NCBI RefSeq assembly: GCF_018199995.1
Contig: NZ_CP073579.1
Location: forward strand, 434,001-498,000
Source of the DNA: Photobacterium sp. GJ3
GTDB taxonomy: Bacteria > Pseudomonadota > Gammaproteobacteria > Enterobacterales > Vibrionaceae
Length of the DNA: 64,000 nt
Direction of reading: 5' to 3'
Position 1 is the first letter of the stretch; each line of letters starts with the position of its first letter. This document shows, piece by piece, positions 55,590-64,000 of the stretch. Under the pieces are notes generated by a model, which saw only the letters and a list, made by a program, of their open reading frames with translations, was not told the origin of the DNA and made no database searches. Both the position numbers and the translations under genes were made by a program.

Positions 55590-56801
55590 CTAAGCCTCAC
55601 TTGTGTCTGTGGAAGGAAAGATCAAGCTTCGAATGCCCAGTCCCAGTCCAAGGACGGTGACAGAGCTGATGAGCGCCGAGTCTGTTTCAAGGAACTGACT
55701 GATCAGGCCTGCCCAGAAAGCGCCGGTCGCCTGAGCTAGATACATCACAATCAGATAGATGGCGATCACCCGAGAAAGAATTTCTCGTGAAAAGGCGGAC
55801 TGAATTTCGCCATTGAGCAAGGTCACGGCCATGCTCCAGCTCAGACCGAAAACCATGAGCGCGGCGAAAATGACGGTCAGATGACTGCTGAGCCAAATGG
55901 TTGCAATGGCTGAAGCCATCAGGCCATAACATAACCAATAACCATGCTGGCTGTGACGTAACTTCAGGACCACAGGCAGGACGATCACGGTTAACAGCGC
56001 GCCCAGCCCCGTTGCACCCATGAGTGTCCCTTGGCCTGCCGTGCTCTGATTCAGATGGTATTTTGCGATGAAAGGCATCATGGACCAGATCACACTGCCT
56101 GCGAAAAACAAAATACAGGCATCAAAGGTACAGCGGCGAAACAGAGGTGAGGCGGCAATGTGCTGCCATGCATCGCGCATGGAAATAAACGCTGGCGGAC
56201 TGGCTGTCGCAGACCGCTCGTTGTAAAACCCCCAGAAAAAATAGACAGAGACAGCCAGTAACAGGGCTGCCGTCAGCAGATAAACCTGCGCATAGGCCAG
56301 AACAAGCAGGAGTGTGCCGGCGACGGCTGGCCCCGTAGCGCGGGCAATATTAAACCCGAGGTTATTCAGCACGGCAGCATGTTTCACCTGTTCCCGAGGC
56401 ACGGTTAATGCGATCCCGGCTTGTGCCACCGGCATCCGAAAGACAGTGGCCACAGAAAAAGCAGCCGTCACCGCAATCAGTAATGCCGGGGATAACAGCC
56501 CCCACCCAGTGGCGGCTGCAAGCGTCAGTGAAACCAGACCTAGGCTGAGTTGAGCCATGGTCAGGACCAGTGGTTTGCTGTATCTGTCGCCAACCTGGCC
56601 AGCCAGAATCCCAAACACCAGAAATGGCAGCGTGGCAGCCACCTGGACCAGTGAATTCATCACGGCAGAGGTCGACAGATGCGTTAATGCAATAGAAGAG
56701 GTCGTATTCTGAATCCAGATAGCGCCATTGCTTATGATATTCGCCAGCCAGAAATGGCGATACTGCGGGTTTTTGGCAACCGCGATTAGTTCTGCGTGCA
56801 C
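55590..56801 (-). CDS. MFS exporter
   Basis: A 403-residue inner-membrane protein with twelve predicted helices. The MFS motif is FGILAGQVGDRYSKPLV after helix 2. It resembles the enterobactin exporter-like EntS/DHA3 group. It is between an ATP-grasp ligase and an FAD-type oxidoreductase and overlaps or touches both, so it is likely to export their product and may give self-protection. Confidence 0.85.
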   Translation of the reverse strand: MHAELIAVAKNPQYRHFWLANIISNGAIWIQNTTSSIALTHLSTSAVMNSLVQVAATLPFLVFGILAGQVGDRYSKPLVLTMAQLSLGLVSLTLAAATGWGLLSPALLIAVTAAFSVATVFRMPVAQAGIALTVPREQVKHAAVLNNLGFNIARATGPAVAGTLLLVLAYAQVYLLTAALLLAVSVYFFWGFYNERSATASPPAFISMRDAWQHIAASPLFRRCTFDACILFFAGSVIWSMMPFIAKYHLNQSTAGQGTLMGATGLGALLTVIVLPVVLKLRHSQHGYWLCYGLMASAIATIWLSSHLTVIFAALMVFGLSWSMAVTLLNGEIQSAFSREILSRVIAIYLIVMYLAQATGAFWAGLISQFLETDSALISSVTVLGLGLGIRSLIFPSTDTSEA

Positions 56802-58027
56802 GTCGCGACCTCCACTGTCCGGGTTGACCAGGTGAATTCACTGGCTGCCCAGTGCGCGATATCCCGAAACAAGGCTTCCATCTCGGCTTCGCTGTTTGCT
56901 TTGGCAACCACATGCAGCAGTGCATCATTCGACATGGTCATGGCCTGGTAGTGATGCCCGGATATTGCTCTGGATTGAAATTTGACGATTCCCGGGTGCT
57001 GAAAAGTCGGTACTCCTGCACAGGTTAAATGGCCAGACTGGGGTGGTAGCTGAAAGCGCCCCCCAATCTGCAAAGGAAAGCGGCTCGGTTCACAGAGGGC
57101 TTCCGAGGTGAACTCAGCGTGTAAATAAGCCTCAACAACGTTCACGCCATAAGCCAGTTCCACTTCCGTGAGCAGATCGTTGCCCCCAAGGCGGCAGGCG
57201 ATTTCACACAGGGTGATTTGCTGATCGTTGCCAACGAAGCATTCGATATGGAACAGGGAATGCTGCGGGGTCGGGAATACCTGCTCGAGTAAATAGCGGC
57301 TGAATGCAGTTAAAGGTCGATAAAGAGGGTTTGATTCAGACAGCGTATACGAGCCGAGACTTTGACCACCGACAAAATCCATACAGTTCCCGACATAGCG
57401 GGCAGGGCTGGAAATCAAGACGTTTCCGTTGACGACAAGGCCATCAATATGGAACACCTCGCCTTCGATGAAGGGTTCGATGATCATATCCGTCGGGTCA
57501 ATTTCAGTTCTGATTTCAGACCACTGTTCGAACGATTCGATGCGTAGTGTTTGCTGCGATCCCCGCCCGGCTGCTGGCTTGATGACGATGGGATAGGGTA
57601 AAGATGGCCAGTGCTTCACCAATTTTGCGTCCTGCGGCATCGCAACTGTGACACCGTAACGTGCCGCGTGTTGTTTCATCAGGATTTTATCTCTGAACAA
57701 AATGGCTTGTTCGTAATGCTGTCCGGGAAGGTGGAGGATTTCACGGATATGTGCCGCCCGGAGAATGTCGCCTTCCGAAAAAGCGAGCACTTTTTCAATG
57801 GCTGGTTGTGTTTTGATGGTGGCGACAAACTGCAGCAGTGCTGTCGCGGCGTGTGAGAAATAGTCATCCAGTTCGAGAATGTGACCGAACTGAGGCACCA
57901 GAAGATCTCTGTCTTCAGCCGTGAGCTGCTCTGTGATGAGCAAGGTGTTTTCATGGAAATACATCGCTCGGATAGAGGGTTTGATGGACAGGATAAATTT
58001 CTTACTGGATAAAATGAGCGTCGTCAT
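56786..58027 (-). CDS. ATP-grasp carboxylate-amine ligase
   Basis: A 413-residue ATP-grasp enzyme. ATP-binding text is YPIVIKPAAGRGSQQTL and EPFIEGEVFHIDGLVV, and the metal-binding site is FHIECF with EIACRLGGND. The pattern fits L-amino-acid ligases of the BacD type that make dipeptides, or related biosynthetic ligases. It is the first gene of a three-gene operon with an exporter and an oxidoreductase, and overlaps the MFS gene by 16 bases. The substrates are unknown. Confidence 0.83.
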   Translation of the reverse strand: MTTLILSSKKFILSIKPSIRAMYFHENTLLITEQLTAEDRDLLVPQFGHILELDDYFSHAATALLQFVATIKTQPAIEKVLAFSEGDILRAAHIREILHLPGQHYEQAILFRDKILMKQHAARYGVTVAMPQDAKLVKHWPSLPYPIVIKPAAGRGSQQTLRIESFEQWSEIRTEIDPTDMIIEPFIEGEVFHIDGLVVNGNVLISSPARYVGNCMDFVGGQSLGSYTLSESNPLYRPLTAFSRYLLEQVFPTPQHSLFHIECFVGNDQQITLCEIACRLGGNDLLTEVELAYGVNVVEAYLHAEFTSEALCEPSRFPLQIGGRFQLPPQSGHLTCAGVPTFQHPGIVKFQSRAISGHHYQAMTMSNDALLHVVAKANSEAEMEALFRDIAHWAASEFTWSTRTVEVATCTQN

Positions 58028-58413
58028 GACAATCCTTCTTTTAATTTCAATGGATTCAGAGTAAAAGTTTGAATTTTTGCTTCATTAGTAGTCATACAGT
58101 TTATATCGATGTGAAATTTATGGTTTATATGACTGCATGACGTGATGGATACTTGCCCATTCAGCAGAGAAATGGAATCTCTGCAGCATACATATATGCA
58201 ACAATGTGATCATGATCGGTTTATATGGCGGATTGATTGCATTGATACGCTGGGTTGTCTGCTGAGGTGTTGACCCCAATCGGTTGCCAGACTTGAACGG
58301 TCGCTCCTGTTCTTCATGACATCGACGGAAAGTGTTCTATGCTTTCATAGGTTTACTTATCCTGACGCGTATCTGAGTTGTTTCGCTTGGGCTCTTAAAA
58401 ATAAGGAGTTGTG
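58028..58413. other. AT-rich intergenic region with a hairpin, upstream of the ATP-grasp operon
   Basis: About 385 bases between divergent units. GCAGAGA / TCTCTGC with a seven-base loop at 58164-58184 is the one clear inverted repeat and could be an operator. AAGGAG at 58404-58408 precedes the remnant gene. No complete gene is seen. Confidence 0.5.
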
Positions 58414-58648
58414 ATGAAGTTACTGAAGAAACCGCACAGGCAGCCATTCAACTTGGTGCCTTCCAAAAAATGAGGATGGCTCGATTGATATCTGGTTCGG
58501 CCCGAAAAAGCCAAAGGATGTGGTTGATGCCGCCTTTATTCAAACGGCTCCGGGGCGTGATTATCTGGTTGCGTTACGGCTTTATGGCGCCATGGATGCT
58601 TTTTATGATCAAACCTGGAAACCAGACGACATTGTGAAAGTGAAGTAA
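58414..58648 (+). pseudogene. C-terminal remnant of a DUF1214 protein
   Basis: The last 60 codons (from about 58472) give NEDGSIDIWFGPKKP, FIQTAPGRDYLVALRLYGAM and FYDQTWKPDD, which is the end of the DUF1254/DUF1214 family. The part before it continues in another frame (EETAQAAIQLGAFQK) and is joined by adding an A to a six-A run at 58465. The N-terminal domain is absent; a good RBS and ATG at 58414 now open only an 18-codon frame. So it is a truncated, out-of-frame relic. Confidence 0.6.
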
Positions 58649-58948
58649 ACGGGTCCGTTGTTCGATCGCTCAGGCACAGCCGTGTTAACTGTGCCTGATT
58701 TTGATCACAGGACCGATCCAATCGGGTGGGTCGCATGTATCGAAGCGGCGTGCGAAGATATGGGTTCCAAGGTGCACCCGATCAACAGAAGAAAAAGGAA
58801 TTTGCGTGTCGAATCAATTGAAAAGTGTGGCCATCGAACCCTGCAAAACATCAGATTCGGTGAGCCGGGATCAGGCAAGTACGATGCGTTCGGATTGGGC
58901 GCATAAGAAACAGAATTCTGTTTGTAACTTGCTGATGGAGGTCTCTGC
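58649..58948. other. Region before tag with short non-conserved frames
   Basis: Three hundred bases without a recognisable gene. A 48-codon frame from GTG 58806 to 58952 with AAAAGGAA upstream overlaps the tag start (ATGA) and might be a small coupled upstream frame, but its sequence matches nothing I know. Other open frames here look random. Confidence 0.35.
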
Positions 58949-59554
58949 ATGAGTCCGTTAATGGAAGGGACCGATGGCAAGCTGCGTTGCGGATGGTGCA
59001 GTGCAACCGAAGCCTATATCGACTATCACGATCATGAATGGGGTTATCCGGTGGGTGACGACCAGCGGCTGTTTGAAAAAATTTGTCTGGAAGGGTTTCA
59101 GTCAGGCCTGAGCTGGCGAACCATTCTGGCCAAACGGGAGAATTTCAGACAAGCTTTTCAGCAGTTTGATTTCTATCAGGTCGCCAAATTTACAGAAAAA
59201 GATGTGGAAAGGTTACTTCAGGATGAAGGCATTGTCCGGCATCGGGGAAAAATTGAAGCCACCATCAATAATGCCCGGTGCGCCATCGAGATGGTGCAAA
59301 AAGAAGGCTCGCTGGCAGCATTTTTCTGGCGATACGAACCGGATACCTCCGGGGTGACCCCGCAGACCTTATCTGTGTCGGAAGAATCCAAAGCGATTTC
59401 AAAAGAACTCAAGAAACGGGGCTGGAAATTCGTAGGACCAACCACGGTCTACGCATTTATGCAGGCGATGGGACTGGTCAATGATCACGCAGAAGACTGC
59501 GCGTTTCGGGAAGAAGCTGAACGTATCCGGCAGAACTTTAGCCGGCCTTCCTGA
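58949..59554 (+). CDS. tag: DNA-3-methyladenine glycosylase I
   Basis: Base-excision repair enzyme of 201 residues, typical of Tag. The zinc site uses Cys in LRCGWCS and later His/Cys near NDHAEDCAF; the base-binding Glu is in CLEGFQSGLSW and the DNA-contacting stretch is YHDHEWGYPVGDD. It excises 3-methyladenine from alkylated DNA. ATG 58949 is preceded by GATGGAGGTC. It stands alone between remnants. Confidence 0.95.
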   Translation: MSPLMEGTDGKLRCGWCSATEAYIDYHDHEWGYPVGDDQRLFEKICLEGFQSGLSWRTILAKRENFRQAFQQFDFYQVAKFTEKDVERLLQDEGIVRHRGKIEATINNARCAIEMVQKEGSLAAFFWRYEPDTSGVTPQTLSVSEESKAISKELKKRGWKFVGPTTVYAFMQAMGLVNDHAEDCAFREEAERIRQNFSRPS

Positions 59555-59769
59555 ATATGGCGAACCTCCCGTGCTCAGCACTCAGTGGCTTTGATCATTG
59601 AATCGCGATGCGTCATCGCCACTGAAACCTGCAAAATATGCTTTATTCATTGATCACGCCTTTGCGCAGAATAAAGTTCCCATAAGGCCTGAATTCAGTG
59701 CACTGGATGATCGCAAAAGCTTTCTTTGTTCGGTTGTAAAAATCAAACCGTTCCAGAGAAGAGGGTTGT

Positions 59770-60198
<429 letters not shown>

Positions 60199-60213
60199 CT
60201 TTCACTGTCTCCG

Positions 60214-60957
60214 TTAGATTGTGACGCCACCATCTACGGAAAGAGCTTGTCCTGTGACAAAGCGGCTTTCATCCGAGAGCAGGTAGGTGACCAGAGGGGT
60301 GACGTCTTCCACGGTGGCCAGACGTCCCATCGGCTGGCGTGCAATGAAGTCTTTTTCTGCTTGTTCTGGATCATCGGCGGTGGCAATACGTCCGCGCAAA
60401 GAGGGGGTGTCTACGGTTCCGGGACACAGGGCATTACAACGCACGCCATGTTGAACAAAATCTGCGGCAATCGCTTTGGTTAATCCGATGACGGCAGCTT
60501 TGGTCGCACCATATGCGGCACGATTAGGGAAGCCTTTGATGGATGAAGCCATGGAAGACATATTTAAAATGGAGGTGGATCCTGTGACTTTTGCGCGCTC
60601 CAGCATACCGGGCAGCACGGCGCGGGTCATTCGGACCATGGAGGTGATGTTGACATCAATGCTGGTTGTCCAGTCTTGATCAGAAAGACCGAGCAGCGTG
60701 CCGTGATGCACGATTCCCGCACAATTAAAGAGTCCATCCAGCGGGCCAGTGAAGGCAGCAATGGCTTCAATGGCATGTTTATCGGTCACATCCAGCGTTG
60801 TTGTGGTAATTCCAAACTGGCTTAACCCCTGTAATGAATCTGCATCCAGATCCGTTGCGATCACCTGAGCACCCTGTGCTGCGCATGAAATGGCACTTGC
60901 GCGGCCCATGCCTTGTCCCGCCGCTGTAATGAGGATTTTTTTACCCTGGAGTCGCAT
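60214..60957 (-). CDS. SDR, probable 2-keto-3-deoxy-L-fuconate-type dehydrogenase
   Basis: A 247-residue short-chain dehydrogenase. The cofactor loop is ITAAGQGMGRASAI, NCAG is kept, and the catalytic Tyr/Lys occur in AAYGATKAAVIGL; Ser is in LNMSSMASS. The TAAGQG motif and C-terminal VTGQALSVDGG follow the DHRS6/UxaD-like group that oxidises 2-keto-3-deoxy-sugar acids, which fits the neighbouring fuconolactonase relic. ATG 60957 follows AGAAGGAAG; the frame is open further upstream. The gene looks intact. Confidence 0.82.
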   Translation of the reverse strand: MRLQGKKILITAAGQGMGRASAISCAAQGAQVIATDLDADSLQGLSQFGITTTTLDVTDKHAIEAIAAFTGPLDGLFNCAGIVHHGTLLGLSDQDWTTSIDVNITSMVRMTRAVLPGMLERAKVTGSTSILNMSSMASSIKGFPNRAAYGATKAAVIGLTKAIAADFVQHGVRCNALCPGTVDTPSLRGRIATADDPEQAEKDFIARQPMGRLATVEDVTPLVTYLLSDESRFVTGQALSVDGGVTI

Positions 60958-60997
60958 GTCACTTCCTTCTGAACGCATTGACACAGCAGAATGGTAT

Positions 60998-61031
60998 ATT
61001 CATATTTAAAATATCATTCCATATTTAATAT
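60998..61031. promoter_or_regulatory. AT-rich direct repeat, candidate IclR-family operator
   Basis: ATTCATATTTAAAATAT and ATTCCATATTTAATAT lie side by side between the divergent SDR and IclR genes, close to the SDR start. Such near-repeats in the shared promoter fit an IclR-family binding site; this is inference from location. Confidence 0.4.
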
Positions 61032-61138
61032 GTACCGACAGGGTGCTGAACCATAAATTTCATGGATATTAATGAAATGTGACTGTTGAGTGAAAGTTGA
61101 ACGATTTTCGGGTTGAAGGAGATTGAGAAGGAGATAAG

Positions 61139-61920
61139 ATGACAAAGGATGTTGATCTGAAAGAAACGCGTTACCGTGCTCCGGCACTTGATCGTGGACT
61201 GGATATTCTGGAAGTGCTGGCAAAACAGTCGGGTGGTTTAACGCGTACTGAGCTTGTGTCTGAGCTTGGAGTCAGCGCATCGCAGATCTATCGCATGCTG
61301 GAGCGGCTGGTGGCGCGTGGTTACGTGAACCGGATAGAAGGCGGCGATCGCTATGCCTGTCGATAAAACTATTTTTATTGTCGACAAGCTATTCCCCGAT
61401 CCGCCGTTTGACGGCAATGGCTCAACCTTTGATGGATGAGTTTTCCCGCGATATGCGGCAACCTTGTCACCTTGTGATTCCCCAGCATGGATTTGGTGTG
61501 ATCATCGCGCAAGCCAGCGCTGTTTCTCATTGGGAGTTTCGGGCCAGAGTCGGGGCAACGATGGATTTATTTGAGACGGGCTCAGGGCTGACATTATTAG
61601 CCTGCCAGCATCCGTCGCGGGTGGATGAAATACTTGGCCAATGGGGGGTGACTGATGCCCAGCGACGTTTGCGTGCAGTTGAACCTGAGTTAAACAGCGT
61701 GCGGCAAGCGGGCTATCGGATTGAACCGTCTCATCAGGTTGTGGGGAGCACCGATATGAGTGTGCCAGTGTGTGGCCCATTTGGTGATGCAGTTGCAGCA
61801 TTGACCTGCGCGTATATGGAGCCACCGAAAATACCGAGAAACCGGAACATTGACGCCACGCTGGACCGCCTCATTCAACTCAGCCATTCGCTTTCAAGCG
61901 ACATTGGTGATGTGAATTGA
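61139..61920 (+). pseudogene. IclR family regulator, frameshifted at 61356-61357
   Basis: One regulator of about 260 residues in two frames. The first holds the N-terminal winged helix (LDRGLDILEVLAKQSGGLTR, GVSASQIYRMLERLVARGYV). At ATGCCTGTCG one added C gives RYALSIKLFLLSTSYSP, which joins the second frame, an IclR effector domain (MAQPLMDEFSRD, CHLVIPQHGFGVIIAQ, TGSGLTLLACQHP). The gene is divergent from the SDR and probably controls it. AAGGAGAT precedes ATG 61139. With one tiny lesion, it may well be intact in the organism. Confidence 0.8.
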
Positions 61921-62304
61921 TCCAATACTTTTGGACACCGCGTTCAGTGAGTCAAATGATTTATCGGGGTGGATATGACAACCCAAAAGACCCGCAATAT
62001 CGATACCGTTGAAGTTGGGATATTCAAAGGCCAACTGGTTGAGCAAGCTGAGGGTTTAGCCATTCTAAATCAGGCGGCTGTAGACTCAGATTTATGCTTG
62101 AGCCTCAAGGTCGGTTTTGTCTGAATTCATGGCATTAATGCTGACCGTTTACCTGAATAATTCAGCCCAGATTAGCGAGCTACCTCCCCAACTATACCTA
62201 AGTGGGCAGTAGGAGAGGTGTTGTCAAAAATGAACGGTTTAGCCTCTACATCTGCATATGAAAGCGATGATCACCACACATGCAAGATGTGATTTCATAG
62301 ACTG
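61921..62304. other. Intergenic region without recognisable gene
   Basis: About 380 bases. A 49-codon frame from ATG 61975 has no family match and no RBS. ACCTCCCC / GGGCAGTAGGAGAGGT near 62180-62220 forms an imperfect inverted repeat that could be a terminator or a mobile-element end, but there is no transposase sequence. I could not assign anything else. Confidence 0.4.
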
Positions 62305-63462
62305 TTATCCTGGTGTGCTCATGAGCCTGAATAGCTTTTGAACGAACTCATCACAGCGTTCAAGCTGTTCCAGAGAGATATACTCGTTGGGCTTGTGAGC
62401 CTCGTTGATGCTGCCCGGGCCACAAATAATGCTCGGTATTCCGTTGATGCTCTCAAACGACCCTCCTTCAGTACCATAGGATACCTTCCCACTTGGTTTG
62501 CTGAACAGCGGGTTGAGTTTCATGAAAGCGTCTGAACTGCAAGCGTCGGACATCCCTGGATAGTTGAACTGAGTACGCCATGTAAAACCACACTTTGGAT
62601 CGACTGCTTTCATGCCTGGTGTCAACTGAGTGTCAATATCATCGTAGAGCTTCTGAAGCACGTGCAAAGGTTGGGTTTCTGGCAGATGGCGGATCTCGAA
62701 ACGAAACGCGCAGTCCTCAGGTGTGATATTGGTTGCAACACCGCCAGATATCATCGTAGTGAGCATCGTATTATGAGGAACGGTGTAGTCATGATCATAC
62801 GGGCCCTCGGTCTTGAATCGTTCAGCTTGCTCGCTAATTTTGACGATAGCTTTCGCGGCATACTCTATGGCATTGACCTGGTTGGGGGCGTCCGAAGAAT
62901 GGCCGCAGGTGCCCTTTACATGGCATTGAACGCTGATTTTTCCTTTGTGGCCGTTGATGGTATTCATCATGGAGGGCTCGCCAATAATAGCCAGATCCGG
63001 GTGGATGTTATTCTGTCTGAGGTAATCAAGGGCACTGTGGATACCAATACAGCCAACCTCTTCATCATATGAGAATATGAGATATAGCGGTGCTGTAAGT
63101 TCGTTGTGATTCAGTTTGGCGATGTTGTAAAGGACAACGGCAATGAACCCCTTCATGTCACAGGTCCCCCGTCCATAGACCAAGCCATCACGAATGCTCA
63201 TCTCGAAAGGGTTGCTGTTCCAGTCGGGCTCAACGGCTGGTACCACATCCGTATGCCCAGACAGCACGATTCCGCCTTCCTTCTCTGGCCCGATATGGGC
63301 GAACAGGTTAGCCTTCGTTTTCTCCTGGTTGTAAATGATGGTCGGGTTTATGTCATGCTCAGAAAGGAAAGCTTGGATCCAGTCAATGAGGTCCAGGTTG
63401 CTTTTCGAACTTGTCGAGTCAAAGCTAATCAGCTTCTGTAAAATGGATAGATAGCTTAACAT
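62305..63462 (-). CDS. M20 peptidase, acetylornithine-deacetylase-like (ArgE family)
   Basis: A 385-residue zinc amidohydrolase. Metal ligands are in VLSGHTDVVPA, YGRGTCDMKGF and the catalytic Glu in YDEEVGCIG; further HGSS-like and C-terminal His blocks are CGHSSDAPN and NEAHKPNEY. These follow ArgE, which deacetylates N-acetylornithine, or related N-acyl amino-acid deacylases. It overlaps the upstream hydrolase by seven bases with GAGGGA as RBS, which suggests a catabolic operon for N-acyl or carbamoyl amino acids rather than arginine biosynthesis. Confidence 0.85.
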   Translation of the reverse strand: MLSYLSILQKLISFDSTSSKSNLDLIDWIQAFLSEHDINPTIIYNQEKTKANLFAHIGPEKEGGIVLSGHTDVVPAVEPDWNSNPFEMSIRDGLVYGRGTCDMKGFIAVVLYNIAKLNHNELTAPLYLIFSYDEEVGCIGIHSALDYLRQNNIHPDLAIIGEPSMMNTINGHKGKISVQCHVKGTCGHSSDAPNQVNAIEYAAKAIVKISEQAERFKTEGPYDHDYTVPHNTMLTTMISGGVATNITPEDCAFRFEIRHLPETQPLHVLQKLYDDIDTQLTPGMKAVDPKCGFTWRTQFNYPGMSDACSSDAFMKLNPLFSKPSGKVSYGTEGGSFESINGIPSIICGPGSINEAHKPNEYISLEQLERCDEFVQKLFRLMSTPG

Positions 63463-64000
63463 GCTTCCCTCATGATGTATTTTTCTAACAGCAGAGTGCC
63501 CTTAAACAGTTGAGTTCTGGATGAGTACTCTTCAGGGCAGTGGCTGCGACCGTCCTTTGAAGGAATGAATATCATGGACGACGGGCATATTTTGTTGATG
63601 TAGGCTGCATCATGGCCTGCGCCGCTTGCCATGGTGCAATGGGTCAGGTTGAGCTCCTCTGCATATTGGGTCAGATTGCGTTGGATATCAGCATCACAGA
63701 TTTCCGCTGGCGACGAAGAGAGGATTTGTATGCCGACTGGTGTTTGATGTTGTTCCTGGATTTGCTGAGCCACCTCTTTTAAGATGTTGATGAATTTTAC
63801 GATCATTGCGTCATTGCTCGATCGAATGTCACACGTAAACGTACATCGGTTTGGAACCACATTCGCACCGTTTGGAAAGACAGAGCATTGCCCGATCGTT
63901 GCGACAAAATAATGTTCACTTTCGGTGGCAAAGCTGATGGCCGTATCATGAATAAAACGGAAGAGGTATGAAGCAGAATTGAATGCATCTTTCCTTAGAT
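63456..64000 (-). CDS. Carbamoylase/hydantoinase-type M20 hydrolase, partial (continues beyond the window)
   Basis: Only the C-terminal 180 or so residues are in the window; the minus-strand frame is open to base 64000. Recognisable parts are GANVVPNRCTFTCDIRSS, the substrate-binding dimerisation domain, and the zinc motif region SGAGHDAAYINKICPSSM, IPSKDGRSHCPEEYSS. These match N-carbamoyl-L-amino-acid hydrolase/allantoate amidohydrolase enzymes. Cotranscribed with the following ArgE-like gene. Confidence 0.85.
   Translation of the reverse strand, partial: LRKDAFNSASYLFRFIHDTAISFATESEHYFVATIGQCSVFPNGANVVPNRCTFTCDIRSSNDAMIVKFINILKEVAQQIQEQHQTPVGIQILSSSPAEICDADIQRNLTQYAEELNLTHCTMASGAGHDAAYINKICPSSMIFIPSKDGRSHCPEEYSSRTQLFKGTLLLEKYIMREAC

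Noticed and set aside
58658..58906. 82-codon frame before tag
   Set aside because: No RBS at its start and no similarity; it overlaps other equally random frames.
61975..62124. 49-codon frame and inverted repeat as an IS remnant
   Set aside because: No transposase motif and no matching terminal repeats or target duplication were seen.

Overview
The window reads as chromosomal DNA of a gamma-proteobacterium of the family Vibrionaceae. The clearest markers are a three-gene VxrA/VxrB/VxrC-type cell-wall stress system (sensor kinase with the DUF3404-type periplasmic domain, OmpR-type regulator, DUF2861-type protein), an aerolysin-type pore-forming toxin, a compact cobTSUC block and many small accessory transport and regulator genes. 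Photobacterium, Grimontia or Vibrio would all fit; the sequence alone does not settle the genus. The density of transporters, regulators and catabolic genes suggests an accessory-rich region, possibly the smaller chromosome. No rRNA, tRNA, CRISPR array or intact insertion sequence was seen.

Layout. 0.3-6.2 kb: AzlCD amino-acid exporter, a secreted protein of unknown function, a MATE pump with a convergent AraC regulator, a GMP-synthase-like amidotransferase and an EamA exporter divergent from a MocR regulator. 7.8-13.4 kb: vxrABC-like operon followed by a secreted glycoside-hydrolase-like gene. 13.4-18.6 kb: M14 peptidase, 6-phospho-beta-glucosidase with a terminator in its leader, GST, small membrane protein, second MocR regulator. 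18.8-25.7 kb: secreted metallophosphoesterase behind Pho-box-like repeats, LysE exporter, outer-membrane protein, alkylsulfatase, cupin. 26.4-28.0 kb: aerolysin homologue behind a long AT-rich region. 28.0-32.5 kb: cobalamin nucleotide-loop assembly genes and an MFS transporter. 32.8-46.9 kb: a LysR regulator divergent from a tightly packed 14-gene type II FAS/PKS-like operon. 47.2-50.0 kb: DUF3995 membrane protein, FAD monooxygenase and a membrane-anchored AraC regulator. 50.1-54 kb: lipoprotein hydrolase, a Thr-codon leader peptide with attenuator upstream of a decayed threonyl-tRNA synthetase paralogue, and a RES toxin with a convergent antitoxin-like gene. 54-58 kb: ATP-grasp ligase, MFS exporter and FAD/NAD(P)-binding protein operon. 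58.4-64 kb: gene remnants, tag, a partly decayed sugar-acid locus (SDR, amidohydrolase remnant, IclR), and two M20-type hydrolases running off the edge.

The most interesting system is the 34.4-46.9 kb operon. It holds an acyl-adenylating ligase, one ACP, five ketosynthase-fold proteins (two with the catalytic Cys replaced and one with Cys and His but no Asn), FabG- and FabZ-type enzymes but no enoyl reductase, a CrtI-like FAD oxidoreductase, an AurF-type diiron oxygenase with a flavodoxin as possible electron donor, a stand-alone SCP2 lipid-binding protein and an MBL-fold hydrolase. The set predicts a highly unsaturated acyl product that is further desaturated or oxygenated. I cannot match it to a known product.

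A warning for users: six otherwise healthy genes are interrupted, and each is restored by adding a single base at a short repeat of one nucleotide, usually G or C. This points to under-called homopolymers in the assembly rather than real pseudogenes. The thrS-like gene, the DUF1214 fragment and the amidohydrolase/SDR fragments look truly decayed.
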